Below, in pieces: positions 9,796 to 18,678 of a stretch of 52,263 nucleotides of DNA. Position 1 is the stretch's first letter, and the number at the start of each line of letters is the position of its first letter. The position numbers and the translations under genes were made by a program. The stretch is taken from assembly GCA_947501265.1 (NCBI GenBank), contig CANMVY010000006.1:64005-116267 (forward strand), written 5' to 3'. A model generated the notes under the pieces. The model was given only the letters and a program-made list of their open reading frames with translations, searched no databases and was not told the origin of the DNA. The stretch comes from Bacteroidota bacterium. Its GTDB lineage: Bacteria; Bacteroidota; Bacteroidia; UBA7662; CANHCV01.

Positions 9796-9825
9796 CAAAG
9801 CTAAAACGCCTTTTCACAATAGCAA
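9796..9825 (-). promoter_or_regulatory. Bacteroidota-type promoter of the T9SS cargo gene
   Basis: On the minus strand TTG (9825-9823), a 19-base spacer and TAGCTTTG (9803-9796) match the Bacteroidota primary sigma promoter, and the ATG at 9781 follows after 14 bases. This arrangement decides the start codon of the gene. Confidence 0.75.
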
Positions 9826-9913
9826 GGTTGCATGCGTTAAAAAACTACAAATTGACTTGTTTTTTACCCAATTAAAATTTTGAGGAAAAAGTAATACCTT
9901 CTACCTTAGAGGT

Positions 9914-10300
9914 ATGAAGTGGTTAGCTTTATTTCTTTCATTTTTCTTTTTGGTCACGCATGAGCTTGTTCCTCATCGCCACCACGAAGAATTATCCGAA
10001 AGCGAGCACCACCTAGAACACCAAAGCGCCAATAATTTAGTCGATTTCTTTTCCTTGGTTTTTCACCAAAACTTAGGGAGTCACCACCTTCAAGAAATGG
10101 TGGTAGCATCAACAAAAAGCGAAGTTGCTTCCAAAATGGAACTTGAAAAGGAAAGCATTCAACATGATTTCCTTTCTTCAAATTTCAAAATCCCATCTTC
10201 TTTTTCCCCTTCAAATTCAGAGCTTTTTTTTCAAAAAGTTTCTCTCAAATCATCTCTAATCCATGTTAATCACCAACGACGAGGTCCGCCAGTAGGATAA
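9914..10300 (+). CDS. His-rich exported protein upstream of metal efflux genes
   Basis: A 128-residue protein with an N-terminal hydrophobic export signal (MKWLALFLSFFFLVT) and then a histidine-rich segment, VPHRHHEELSESEHHLEHQ, with further HH pairs at GSHHLQ. No recognised domain. It stands 44 bases ahead of a CzcA-type efflux pump gene on the same strand. The histidine clusters suggest periplasmic zinc, nickel or copper binding, as a buffer or sensor for the pump (inference). Similar small His-rich proteins ahead of efflux genes are familiar in Bacteroidota. No regulator gene accompanies the operon, so control is unknown. Confidence 0.75.
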   Translation: MKWLALFLSFFFLVTHELVPHRHHEELSESEHHLEHQSANNLVDFFSLVFHQNLGSHHLQEMVVASTKSEVASKMELEKESIQHDFLSSNFKIPSSFSPSNSELFFQKVSLKSSLIHVNHQRRGPPVG

Positions 10301-10344
10301 AACTGTTCAATTTTCTTTGAAGTTTTATCCTTAAAAATCGTCTT

Positions 10345-13300
10345 TTGATTAAAAAAATAATTGAGTACTCCATCCAAAAACCTTGGATGGTACTTCTCAC
10401 CATTCTAGCCTGGGTGGTGATCGGTGCCTGGGGAATTGCAGGCATCAATGTTGACGCTGTTCCCGACATTACCAACAATCAAGTACAAGTTGTAACTGTT
10501 GCACCCTCAGCTTCTGCGGAAGAGGTAGAACGGTTCATTACCTATCCTCTTGAGCTCACTTTAGGACATGTTCCCAACGTGGTGGATGTCCGCTCCATAT
10601 CTCGATTTGGACTATCGGTTATTACCATTGTATTTGAGGAAGATATTACGCAAGAGAAAGCCCGGTTCTGGGTTCAAGAAAGAATCAACGAAGCAGCTGA
10701 AAATATTCCAAACGGATACGGTAAACCTGGGTTGATGCCCGTTACAACAGGCTTAGGAGAAATTTTCCAATACACCATGCAAATCGCTCCCGGATTTGAA
10801 AACAGATACGATGCTGAAGATTTACGAACCATTCAAGACTGGATCGTAAAACGAAGAATGACTGGAATCGAAGGATTGGTGGAAGTTTCTAGTTTCGGAG
10901 GATTCTTAAAGGAATACGAAGTAGCTTTTGATCCCTCCAAAATGCAGTCCCTCGACGTTTCCATGGAAGATCTTCATCATGCTTTGGACCAAGCAAATCA
11001 AAGTCAGGGAGGAAGCTACCTCGAACAAGGTGATCGTGCGTGGTACTTAAGAAGCCCCGGACTCGTAAAAAGTTTGGAAGAAATTGAACAAATCCCCATC
11101 GCAACCCGCGGCCAAATCCCCGTTCAGGTAAAAGATATCGCCTCCGTTCGATTTGGACACGCTCCCCGATTTGGCGCCATGACCCAAGATGGAAAAGGCG
11201 AAGCCGTTGGTGGAATTACCCTCATGCTCAAAGGCGCCAATGCTTCGAAAACCATCGAAAAAATTGAAGCCCGAATTCAACAAATCCAAACCGAACTCCC
11301 CAAAGGCATCAGCATCAAACCATTTCTAAATCGAGCTAAACTCGTAGAAAAAAACATTGGAACCGTTCGAAACAACCTCATCGAGGGCGGATTAATCGTC
11401 GTTTTTGTCCTGATTTTCTTTTTGGGTAATGTCCGGGCCGGCCTCGCGGTCGCATCCATCATTCCTCTTTCGCTTCTTTTTGCGCTAGCTGGAATGCGGG
11501 TAATGAACGTATCTGCCAACCTCATGTCGTTGGGAGCCATTGATTTTGGAATCGTTGTTGACGGAGCAGTCGTCCTCATCGAAGCCATTGTTCACGTGAT
11601 TTTGTTCCGCAACCTTCGAGATGAATTGGAAGGCAATACCATTCCCAAAACCATTCAAGAAACTTCCGTCAAAATTCTTACTTCTGTATTATTCGGAGTG
11701 CTCATAATTTGGGTGGTTTTCCTTCCCATCCTTTCTTTGGAAGGAATCGAAGGGAAAATGTTTAAACCCATGGCCATTACCATGATGCTGGCCTTGTTGG
11801 GATCCCTCATTTTAACCGTTTGGTACTTGCCAGCGCTATCTTCCCTCCTATTCAAATCAGGAAAAATTTCAACCTGGAAGTTCTCTGAACGAATTCTGGA
11901 GAAAATTCAAAACGGATATCAACCCCTTCTTTTGAGCGCCCTTAAGAATTCAGGAAAAATGATTATTGGAGCCATCGTTTTATTTCTTCTATCCATTTTC
12001 GGATTTATGCAAATGGGTGGAGAATTTATCCCCACCTTGGAAGAAGGAGATTTAGCTATGCAGATGTCGGTTCCGCCGGGTACTTCCCTATCCCAAGTGG
12101 TGAAGATGAGCACCAAGGTAGAACAAACGCTGATGCGAAAATTCCCAGAAATTGAACACATTGTTTCGAAAATAGGAACAGCAGAAATCCCAACCGATCC
12201 CATGGCCGTGGAAGACGCCGATGTCATGATCATCATGCACGATAAATCTACCTGGACATCGGCACAAACCAGGGAAGAATTGGTTGAAAAAATGGAAAAG
12301 GAATTGGAGATTTTTCCCGGAGTTTCCTTTGAATTCACGCAGCCGATTCAACTCCGATTCAATGAATTGATGACGGGTTCCAAAGCCGATATTGCCATTA
12401 AAATATTTGGAGAAGATCCCGAAAAACTTAAATCCTTGGCCAACCAATTGGTAAAATCGGTCAAAAATTTACCCGGAATTGGCGATATCAAAGCCGAAAG
12501 AACCGATGGGCTACCCCAAAAATGGATTGAAGCTAATCCAGAGTTACTATCGTATTGGGGAATATCGCAACAGCAAGTCAATGAAGCCGTAAAAACCGCT
12601 TTTGCCGGACAAATGATTTCTCCGGTATACGAAGGTGAACGAAGGTTTGAATGGGTTGTACGATTGGATCCCGACCTCAAGCAGAACTTTCAATGGCAGA
12701 ACATCCCGCTTCGCAACGAAAGCGGAATCCTTGTCCCCCTAAGTGCTATCGCCCGTGAAAAGGAAACCGTTGGACCCATGCTCATTACTAGGGAAAATAC
12801 TAAAAAACGAATCGCAATTGGCGTTAACGTACGCGGAACCGATGTTGAAAAATTGGTAGAATCCATCCAGAAAAAGGTAAAAACAGAAATCTCTTTACCC
12901 AGCGGCTATCACATAGAATACGGTGGACAGTTTGAGAACTTGAAGGCTGCCAGCAAACGGTTGCAAATTGTTGTTCCAATTGCATTGGGCCTCATCATCA
13001 TCTTTTTGTATTTCGCTTTCCACCAATTTCGCCCGGCAATATTGGTTTTTACAGCCGTACCACTTTCTGCGATTGGAGGTGTAGCTACACTTTATTTGAG
13101 GGGAATGCCCTTTTCAATTTCGGCAGGGATTGGATTCATCGCCCTTTTTGGAGTAGCGGTATTGAATGGAATTGTTTTGGTAACCAGAGCTATTGAACTC
13201 ATTCACGATAAGAAACCATTAAAAATAGCCATTCAAGAAGCAGCTCAAAGCCGATTGCGTCCGGTACTCATGACGGCCATGGTGGCTTCGCTAGGTTTCC

Positions 13301-13449
13301 TTCCAATGGCGCTGTCTACTTCAGCCGGAGCCGAGGTTCAAAAGCCCCTAGCCACCGTTGTAATTGGTGGATTGATTTCGGCTACCTTGCTCACCCTTTT
13401 GGTTTTACCTGCTCTCATGAGCAAAATTTTAAAAGATGAAACGGAGTAA
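10345..13449 (+). CDS. czcA: CzcA-type heavy-metal efflux RND transporter
   Basis: A 1034-residue inner-membrane proton-driven pump with full-length RND architecture: two halves, each with one plus five membrane segments and a large periplasmic loop. The TM4 motif DFGIVVDGAVVLIEA fits the divalent-cation HME group (zinc, cobalt, cadmium, nickel) rather than the copper/silver group, which carries a MVDAAIVMIEN-type sequence. Other marks are VDAVPDITNNQVQV at the N-terminus and GGEFIPTLEEGDLAMQ at the start of the second half. The start is TTG at 10345: an in-frame stop at 10318 and no ATG or GTG between them leave it as the only candidate, giving MIKKIIEYSIQKPW, a normal start. It overlaps the outer-membrane gene by 14 bases. 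Confidence 0.95.
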   Translation: MIKKIIEYSIQKPWMVLLTILAWVVIGAWGIAGINVDAVPDITNNQVQVVTVAPSASAEEVERFITYPLELTLGHVPNVVDVRSISRFGLSVITIVFEEDITQEKARFWVQERINEAAENIPNGYGKPGLMPVTTGLGEIFQYTMQIAPGFENRYDAEDLRTIQDWIVKRRMTGIEGLVEVSSFGGFLKEYEVAFDPSKMQSLDVSMEDLHHALDQANQSQGGSYLEQGDRAWYLRSPGLVKSLEEIEQIPIATRGQIPVQVKDIASVRFGHAPRFGAMTQDGKGEAVGGITLMLKGANASKTIEKIEARIQQIQTELPKGISIKPFLNRAKLVEKNIGTVRNNLIEGGLIVVFVLIFFLGNVRAGLAVASIIPLSLLFALAGMRVMNVSANLMSLGAIDFGIVVDGAVVLIEAIVHVILFRNLRDELEGNTIPKTIQETSVKILTSVLFGVLIIWVVFLPILSLEGIEGKMFKPMAITMMLALLGSLILTVWYLPALSSLLFKSGKISTWKFSERILEKIQNGYQPLLLSALKNSGKMIIGAIVLFLLSIFGFMQMGGEFIPTLEEGDLAMQMSVPPGTSLSQVVKMSTKVEQTLMRKFPEIEHIVSKIGTAEIPTDPMAVEDADVMIIMHDKSTWTSAQTREELVEKMEKELEIFPGVSFEFTQPIQLRFNELMTGSKADIAIKIFGEDPEKLKSLANQLVKSVKNLPGIGDIKAERTDGLPQKWIEANPELLSYWGISQQQVNEAVKTAFAGQMISPVYEGERRFEWVVRLDPDLKQNFQWQNIPLRNESGILVPLSAIAREKETVGPMLITRENTKKRIAIGVNVRGTDVEKLVESIQKKVKTEISLPSGYHIEYGGQFENLKAASKRLQIVVPIALGLIIIFLYFAFHQFRPAILVFTAVPLSAIGGVATLYLRGMPFSISAGIGFIALFGVAVLNGIVLVTRAIELIHDKKPLKIAIQEAAQSRLRPVLMTAMVASLGFLPMALSTSAGAEVQKPLATVVIGGLISATLLTLLVLPALMSKILKDETE

Positions 13450-14605
13450 ATTGGCCTTAACCCTTGTGCTTGCCATGGTGTTCTTCAGCGCAAGCGCACA
13501 AATTTCTCAGCAAGCTCTAGTAGATTCCATGATCGCCAACCACGGTCGAATAAAATCTGCCCTCCTTAACGAAGAAATTCTTCGCATTCAAAGCAAACAA
13601 ACGTGGAACTTGCCCTCAACGGATTTCAACCTTCAACAAGGACAAATCAATGCCTCAAATTGGGATTATTTCTTCACCATTTCTCAATCGTTCGAAGGAA
13701 TTTGGCAGAAAAACTCCCTCATGAAATGGGTACAAACCCAAGGAAAAAGAACGAGCATTGAAAATCAAATTCTGATCAAAGAACTTACCCTCGAACTTCG
13801 GGAATTCATTTGGCTGTATGTTCAATCCGTTCGCTTTAAGGAAATCATTTCCAATCAAAAAGAAATGATGACATTATGGAAAGAACAACTCCAACAGCAA
13901 ACCAAATCGGGTTATTCTGCAAATTGGGAATTATGGATCGTGAATCAACAACTTCAAAAAATTATTCAGGAAGAAAATCGATTTTCGCAACAACTCATTT
14001 CCCTGAAGAAAAGCATCGAGCTTTACGCTCAGGTTGAAATTCAATCAGGAATAGAGAAATGGAATCTGTTGGACGAACCCATCAAAAAGGAGTTGGCCAG
14101 CATTTTCAAAGAACCGATGGGAAACATCGAATTAAGTTTTCAAAATCAACTTGATTACCTTCAAAACCAAAAAATCCCATCTCCTTATGTTGGCGCTTTT
14201 CAGCAACAATTGGAAAGCGTACCCGGATATTTCGGATTCGTTGCTGGCTTAAAAGTTCCCTTGAATTACGCCCATCTTCAACGCGAAAAAACCAAGGCCA
14301 AATTGGAATACCAACAGGAACTGGAGAATTTTTCACAAGAATTCAAAAGTAAAAATGCTGAACTTCAAATTAATCTGAATCAAATTGAATTGGAAAAAGT
14401 GAATTATTCCAAGGCCGTCCAATTGATGAATACCGATCAAAAAGATCTATTGAATTGGATAAAAAACAATCAATCTGTTGGAAATAAATCCTTCCTCGAA
14501 CAATCTCAACTGTACCAAACTTTTTGGGAAAACGAAAAAATGATTCAAGAAACCAAAACCCATTTGGGAATGCTGATTCTTCAAAACCAATTTTTAACAC
14601 AATGA
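13436..14605 (+). CDS. TolC/CzcC-family outer-membrane efflux protein
   Basis: A 389-residue protein with signal peptide MKRSKLALTLVLAMVFFSASAQ and long Gln/Lys/Glu-rich helices, as in outer-membrane efflux channels that trimerise into a tunnel. It is shorter and more divergent than TolC, as CzcC-like proteins of Bacteroidota often are. Position decides the call: it overlaps the pump gene by 14 bases and its stop overlaps the ATG of the adaptor gene (ATGA), giving a strict czcA-czcC-czcB-like order. It should connect the RND pump to the outside. Confidence 0.85.
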   Translation: MKRSKLALTLVLAMVFFSASAQISQQALVDSMIANHGRIKSALLNEEILRIQSKQTWNLPSTDFNLQQGQINASNWDYFFTISQSFEGIWQKNSLMKWVQTQGKRTSIENQILIKELTLELREFIWLYVQSVRFKEIISNQKEMMTLWKEQLQQQTKSGYSANWELWIVNQQLQKIIQEENRFSQQLISLKKSIELYAQVEIQSGIEKWNLLDEPIKKELASIFKEPMGNIELSFQNQLDYLQNQKIPSPYVGAFQQQLESVPGYFGFVAGLKVPLNYAHLQREKTKAKLEYQQELENFSQEFKSKNAELQINLNQIELEKVNYSKAVQLMNTDQKDLLNWIKNNQSVGNKSFLEQSQLYQTFWENEKMIQETKTHLGMLILQNQFLTQ

Positions 14606-15705
14606 AAAATCTACTTTATATCCTTTGCTTCCTCACTATTTCATGTGGTCAGAACAGTACCAAAACGGAGGAAACATCCAAATCGGATTCCAAATTTATC
14701 TCGATGAGTTCGGAACAGGAAGCGGCTTTGGGAATCGAAACAACCCCGATTCAAATTCAAAATTTTTCAAATCAAATCGTGGTTTCAGGAACCATCGAAG
14801 CTCCGCCCCAAAGCCTTTTTGCGGTAACCGCAAAAACCGATGCTTACATCAAAACAATGTTTTTTTACACCGGCGATAAAGTGAAAAAAGGAAGTGTTTT
14901 ATGCGAAATTGAGCACCCCAAAATCATCGAATGGCAAAAGGAATACAAACAAGCTTGCCAAAAGTATTCGGTATTGCAAAAACAATTCGAGCGAGGAAAA
15001 CAGCTCTTGGAAAAACAATCCATTTCCGAGCGCGACTTCGACCAATTGGAATCTGATTTCCAACAAATCAAGGCCGAAAAAGAATCGCTGGAAGCGAATT
15101 TTCAACTATTGGGAATGAATCCTCAAAAAGTCCTCACCTCCTCCATTACAAAATCCATCCTTATCAAAAGTCCCATCGATGGAATCATTGGAAAAATTTT
15201 GGTAAAACCCGGACAATTTATTTCTTCAGAAAATACCTTGTATGAAATCATTCAACCGGATCACCTTCATTTGGAGCTTTCGGTATACATTTCCGATCTG
15301 AGCTCCATTTCGGTGGGCGATGACGTTGAGTTTTCCATTCCCGGATCCTCGGAGGTTAAAAAAGCAAAGGTTCATCTTCTGGCTCCCACCGTGGGAACCG
15401 AGGAACGTTCAGCGAAAATTCATGCGCATTTAAATCAGGAAAATGACGACTTAATTCCTGGAACAAGCGTAAAAGCAACCATTTTTTCTAAACCAGCCAG
15501 CCAAATGGTTGTACAAAATTCGTCGGTGCTCCAATTGAGCGACAAAGAATTTGTGGTCGCGAAAGAAAAGGAAGGCTTTTGCTTTTACGAAATAAAAACC
15601 GTCGCCCAACAAAATGGAAAACGTGCCATTATATTTGCTCACGAAAAACCGAATGGCCCCATTGTTATTTCGGGAATTACGTATTTTTTAGATCAAGGAG
15701 AATAA
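14602..15705 (+). CDS. RND efflux periplasmic adaptor (membrane fusion protein), lipoprotein
   Basis: A 367-residue adaptor. The start at ATG 14602 gives a lipoprotein signal peptide MKNLLYILCFLTISCGQ with the lipobox cysteine at residue 16; longer in-frame extensions upstream lie inside the TolC-like gene and are rejected. Then come a lipoyl/barrel-sandwich half (residues 75-110, TMFFYTGDKVKKGSVLCEIE), a coiled-coil hairpin (110-170, SISERDFDQLESDFQQ), the second lipoyl half (SPIDGIIGKILVKPGQFI) and beta-barrel segments. It links the pump to the outer-membrane channel. A four-base overlap with the channel gene ensures coordinated synthesis. Confidence 0.92.
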   Translation: MKNLLYILCFLTISCGQNSTKTEETSKSDSKFISMSSEQEAALGIETTPIQIQNFSNQIVVSGTIEAPPQSLFAVTAKTDAYIKTMFFYTGDKVKKGSVLCEIEHPKIIEWQKEYKQACQKYSVLQKQFERGKQLLEKQSISERDFDQLESDFQQIKAEKESLEANFQLLGMNPQKVLTSSITKSILIKSPIDGIIGKILVKPGQFISSENTLYEIIQPDHLHLELSVYISDLSSISVGDDVEFSIPGSSEVKKAKVHLLAPTVGTEERSAKIHAHLNQENDDLIPGTSVKATIFSKPASQMVVQNSSVLQLSDKEFVVAKEKEGFCFYEIKTVAQQNGKRAIIFAHEKPNGPIVISGITYFLDQGE

Positions 15706-15706
15706 A

Positions 15707-16495
15707 ATGAAAAATGAGATGATATTAATTACCGGTTCCAACTCAGGGCTTGGATTGCACTTTGCAAAACTAGCACTTCAAGAAAAAAAGAAAGTCATCC
15801 TTCATGGTAGAAATGCTCAAAAACTCGAAAAAGTAGTTTCTGATTTCCGCTCCAAAGGATTCGAAGTTGAATCGGTTTGTTTGGATCTTGGTGTTCCAGG
15901 CTCTGCTCAAATTTTGTTTGACCACTGCGAAACAAACGGTTGGAACATTACCGAATTGATCAATAATGCCGGCTATGGCGCTTTCGGAAGATTCGATGAA
16001 ATCGATTTGAATACCCAGACCTCCATGATGCAACTCAACATGATCAGTTTGGTAGAGCTCTGCCATTTATTTGGAAAGAAAATGCTGGCTCATGGAGGAG
16101 GAAAAATTCTAAACATCGCTTCCATTGCGGCTTTCCAACCCGGCCCTAAAATGAATGTTTATTGCGCATCCAAGTCATTTGTACTTTCTTTTTCCGAAGC
16201 ATTGCATTTCGAATGGAAAGATGCCGGTGTCTCCGTGAGCTGTTTATGCCCCGGCCCTACCGACACCGGATTTGTTTCGGCGGCTAACCTTCAGGACAGC
16301 CATTTGGCGAGTGGAAAATTTATGAAATGGGTTCCCGCTGCTCCCGTTGCGCTAAAAGGTTATCAAGCGATGCAGCTAGGAACCATGACGGTGGTGGATG
16401 GATTGATGAATAATTTTCTAACGCTGCTTATCCGAATTCTTCCCAAAAAATGGGTGGTCGGTATTTCAGCAAAAATGATGGATCGAATCCATTAA
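15707..16495 (+). CDS. Short-chain dehydrogenase/reductase (SDR family)
   Basis: A 262-residue classical SDR. NAD(P)-binding motif ITGSNSGLGLHFA at residues 8-20, structural NNAGYGAFG near residue 86, catalytic Ser in NIASIAAF, Tyr and Lys in YCASK near residue 155, and PGPTDTGF after it. The arginine in HGRN after strand 2 suggests NADPH preference. The substrate is not evident. It starts one base after the adaptor stop, so it shares the efflux transcript, but a functional link is not obvious. A strong terminator closes the operon directly after its stop. Confidence 0.9.
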   Translation: MKNEMILITGSNSGLGLHFAKLALQEKKKVILHGRNAQKLEKVVSDFRSKGFEVESVCLDLGVPGSAQILFDHCETNGWNITELINNAGYGAFGRFDEIDLNTQTSMMQLNMISLVELCHLFGKKMLAHGGGKILNIASIAAFQPGPKMNVYCASKSFVLSFSEALHFEWKDAGVSVSCLCPGPTDTGFVSAANLQDSHLASGKFMKWVPAAPVALKGYQAMQLGTMTVVDGLMNNFLTLLIRILPKKWVVGISAKMMDRIH

Positions 16496-16521
16496 AAAAG
16501 GGGGCGGATGCCCCCTTTTTT
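16494..16521. terminator. Bidirectional intrinsic terminator
   Basis: A 12-base perfect stem (AAAAAAGGGGGC with GCCCCCTTTTTT) around the loop GGAT, overlapping the SDR stop codon. It ends the efflux/SDR operon and can also end the opposing fabI transcript. Confidence 0.92.
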
Positions 16522-16540
16522 ATTTTGCTTGCTCTAAATA

Positions 16541-17359
16541 TTATTCGGCAGATTTCGCTACCATTTCCATGACTTCGGTAGAAACACCTGTGAATGAAAA
16601 TCCTCCGTCGTGGAATAAATTCTGCATCGTTACCATGCGGGTTAAATCAGAAAACATCACCACGCAATAATCAGCACACGAATCGGCATCGGCATTGCCT
16701 AGTGGCGACATTCTATCGGCGTACTCGTAAAAGGCGTCGAATCCTTTTACTCCCTGACCAGCCGTTGTACGGGTTGGAGATTGGCTAATGGTATTCACAC
16801 GAACACCGCTTGATTTTCCAAAATGGTAGCCAAAACTTCTTCCAATGCTTTCCAAAAGTGATTTCGCATCGGCCATATCGTTGTAATCTGGAAAAACGCG
16901 TTGGGCGGCAATGTAACTCAAGGCCAAAACTGAAGCACCGTGAGAAAGAGCGTCCAATTTCTTGGCTGTTTGCATCACACGGTGAAACGACATAGCTGAA
17001 ATATCCATGGTTTTATGGTAGTTATCGTAATCGGTTTCGGTGTAGTGCTTTCCTTTTCGAACGTTTGGCGACATTCCGATGGAGTGCAACACAAAATCGA
17101 TTTTTCCACCTAAAATTTCTTGAGATTGGGTGAATAGATTTTCTAAATCTTCCAATGAAGTTGCATCTGCACCAACAACGGTTGAACCGGTGGCTTCTGC
17201 TAATTCATTGATTTTCCCCATTCGAAGGGCGATGGGGGCATTGGTTAGTACAAATGTTGCACCTTGTTCGTGGCACTTTTGAGCAACCTTCCAGGCAATG
17301 GAATTGGGGTCTAAAGCTCCAAAAATGATTCCTTTTTTTCCTTTTAACAATGCGTTCAT
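16541..17359 (-). CDS. fabI: Enoyl-[acyl-carrier-protein] reductase (NADH)
   Basis: A 272-residue FabI, the last step of each fatty-acid elongation cycle. Visible features: the divergent Rossmann start KKGIIFGALDPNSIAW, FVLHSIGMSP near residue 90, the catalytic Tyr-x6-Lys region as YIAAQRVFPDYN followed by DAKSLLES, and RVNTISQSPTRTTAG for the substrate loop. The length is normal. A near-match -7 box (TATCTTTA, 17381-17374 minus) lies 14 bases before the ATG. It is the last gene before the terminator and follows the barrel protein gene by 25 bases. It is the target class of triclosan and similar inhibitors. Confidence 0.96.
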   Translation of the reverse strand: MNALLKGKKGIIFGALDPNSIAWKVAQKCHEQGATFVLTNAPIALRMGKINELAEATGSTVVGADATSLEDLENLFTQSQEILGGKIDFVLHSIGMSPNVRKGKHYTETDYDNYHKTMDISAMSFHRVMQTAKKLDALSHGASVLALSYIAAQRVFPDYNDMADAKSLLESIGRSFGYHFGKSSGVRVNTISQSPTRTTAGQGVKGFDAFYEYADRMSPLGNADADSCADYCVVMFSDLTRMVTMQNLFHDGGFSFTGVSTEVMEMVAKSAE

Positions 17360-17384
17360 GAATAAAATTTTGGTAAAGATAAAA

Positions 17385-18233
17385 TTAATACCGTTTCAAC
17401 GGGTCCCAACCTCCAAATTGAACATAAAGTTTTAGCATTAAAACACCGTCTCGATCCTTGGGGTCTCCACGCAAAGCTTTAGGCTTATTATTTTGGGCAA
17501 TGAAGTTCCCAGAAATATTGGGATACAAGTTTTCTAAATTCCGATACGACAAGAAAATGGCATCTAATCCACCCCTTCTTTTTAGGTCGTTCATATCAGC
17601 ATAATAACCCGAAACGTCGTCCAGTCGATCCGTTAAGGTAAATTGGTAACTCAATTCTATTCCATAGCTAATGTGCCTAGATACTTCCGTTTCCCAACCA
17701 AGAGAAAAGGGAAATGCTATGGTAACAGGCAAGTATTTTTCAGACTCTGTTTGAATTTCTCTTAGTTTAACCCGCTTTCCTTGGAAGTTCGTTTGGGGAT
17801 CGAAATACATCAAGCCCGTGGAAATTCCACCATAAAAACGATGGTAATAATTATTTTCAAAAAAACGGAATTTTCCTTCTATTATGTTGAATTCAAATCC
17901 AACGCCCGCATCAATGCAATTCGAGAAAAAAGACAAATTTCTTTTTTCTCGGTACAAATAGTCCCTCGAATATCCTCCGGCATAATTTGAATCAGCACCA
18001 GAAATGGTGTAAGCCCTCAAATAGGCTTTTTTTCTAAAACGAGAATCCGGATTAAACTTCTTGTAGTTTACTTCAAACAAAGAATGTGTTTCTTTAATCA
18101 ATACTCCATTGAAAACTAAATCTCCCTTGTAATTGGCACCTCCATATCCAAAACCATATTCATGGTATTGAGAGAATCCAAAAAATGGAACAAGAAAGAT
18201 TAAAGATTGAAGAAGTATGAATTTCAAACGCAT
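17385..18233 (-). CDS. Outer-membrane beta-barrel protein (PorG / DUF6089-like)
   Basis: A 282-residue protein with signal peptide MRLKFILLQSLIFLVPFFGFSQ. The mature N-terminus HEYGFGYGGANYKGDL closely resembles the start of DUF6089/PorG barrels, outer-membrane parts associated with the type IX secretion machinery. Alternating amphipathic strands continue to the end, which finishes in LYVQFGGWDPLKRY. I use ATG 18233 rather than the TTG at 18239. A perfect -7 box TATTTTTG on the minus strand (18244-18237) abuts the start, so the transcript could be nearly leaderless. Co-transcription with the DUF1573 gene 29 bases upstream is also possible. Assignment to PorG itself is tentative. Confidence 0.7.
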   Translation of the reverse strand: MRLKFILLQSLIFLVPFFGFSQYHEYGFGYGGANYKGDLVFNGVLIKETHSLFEVNYKKFNPDSRFRKKAYLRAYTISGADSNYAGGYSRDYLYREKRNLSFFSNCIDAGVGFEFNIIEGKFRFFENNYYHRFYGGISTGLMYFDPQTNFQGKRVKLREIQTESEKYLPVTIAFPFSLGWETEVSRHISYGIELSYQFTLTDRLDDVSGYYADMNDLKRRGGLDAIFLSYRNLENLYPNISGNFIAQNNKPKALRGDPKDRDGVLMLKLYVQFGGWDPLKRY

Positions 18234-18262
18234 GTACAAAAATAATTCAGATTAACCTCTTA

Positions 18263-18664
18263 TCAATCAACATTAACTCGAATTGTTAACACGATGGGCT
18301 CACTTGAAAACGAAGTGCGAACCGTTATGAACTTTTGGTTGTACCCTTTTTGCTTGTATGAATCATAAATCGCCTTAATCTCTCCTTCTTCTCCGGGTTT
18401 TATGGGCGATTTTGGATACTTGGCAACCGTACAACCACAATTGGGCTTAACCTCTTGAATAACAATAGGAACATTGGAAACATTTTTAAAGTGAAATACT
18501 GCTGGCACTTTTTTCCCCGAACGAACATCGTCCAATTGCAAAAGGATTTCATCAAATTCTAGCCCTTTGCCATTTTGAATCCCCAAAAAAGAACTCAAAC
18601 AGAAGCTTGAAATAAGCAGGAAAAAAGAAAAAATTCGGGACAACAATTTCGTATTTTTGTGCAT
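18263..18664 (-). CDS. DUF1573-domain exported protein
   Basis: A 133-residue protein with an N-terminal signal segment (LLSRIFSFFLLISSFCLSSF) and one DUF1573 domain, an Ig-like fold widespread in Bacteroidota. The family pattern is visible as VPAVFHFKNVSNVPIVIQEV, then KPNCGCTVAKYPKSPIKPGE with the conserved CGC, and a final ITVRTSF strand. Function unknown; such proteins are periplasmic or surface-bound. It is divergent from the E1 dehydrogenase gene with only 14 bases between the start codons, so their promoters must overlap the coding ends. Confidence 0.85.
   Translation of the reverse strand: MHKNTKLLSRIFSFFLLISSFCLSSFLGIQNGKGLEFDEILLQLDDVRSGKKVPAVFHFKNVSNVPIVIQEVKPNCGCTVAKYPKSPIKPGEEGEIKAIYDSYKQKGYNQKFITVRTSFSSEPIVLTIRVNVD
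18652..18659 (+). promoter_or_regulatory. Putative -7 element for the E1 fusion gene
   Basis: TATTTTTG matches TAnnTTTG exactly and lies 19 bases before the ATG at 18679, inside the first codons of the divergent DUF1573 gene. No clear upstream TTG element is seen at the right distance. Confidence 0.45.
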
Positions 18665-18678
18665 CTTTTTGAAACGTT

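Noticed and set aside
9782-9817. Upstream in-frame ATG for the T9SS cargo gene
   Set aside because: A complete promoter lies between this ATG and the ATG at 9781. The shorter start also gives a clean signal peptide.
10345-13449. CusA (copper/silver) assignment
   Set aside because: The TM4 motif is DFGIVVDGAVVLIE, typical of the zinc/cobalt/cadmium/nickel groups, not the MVDAAIVMIEN form of copper/silver pumps.
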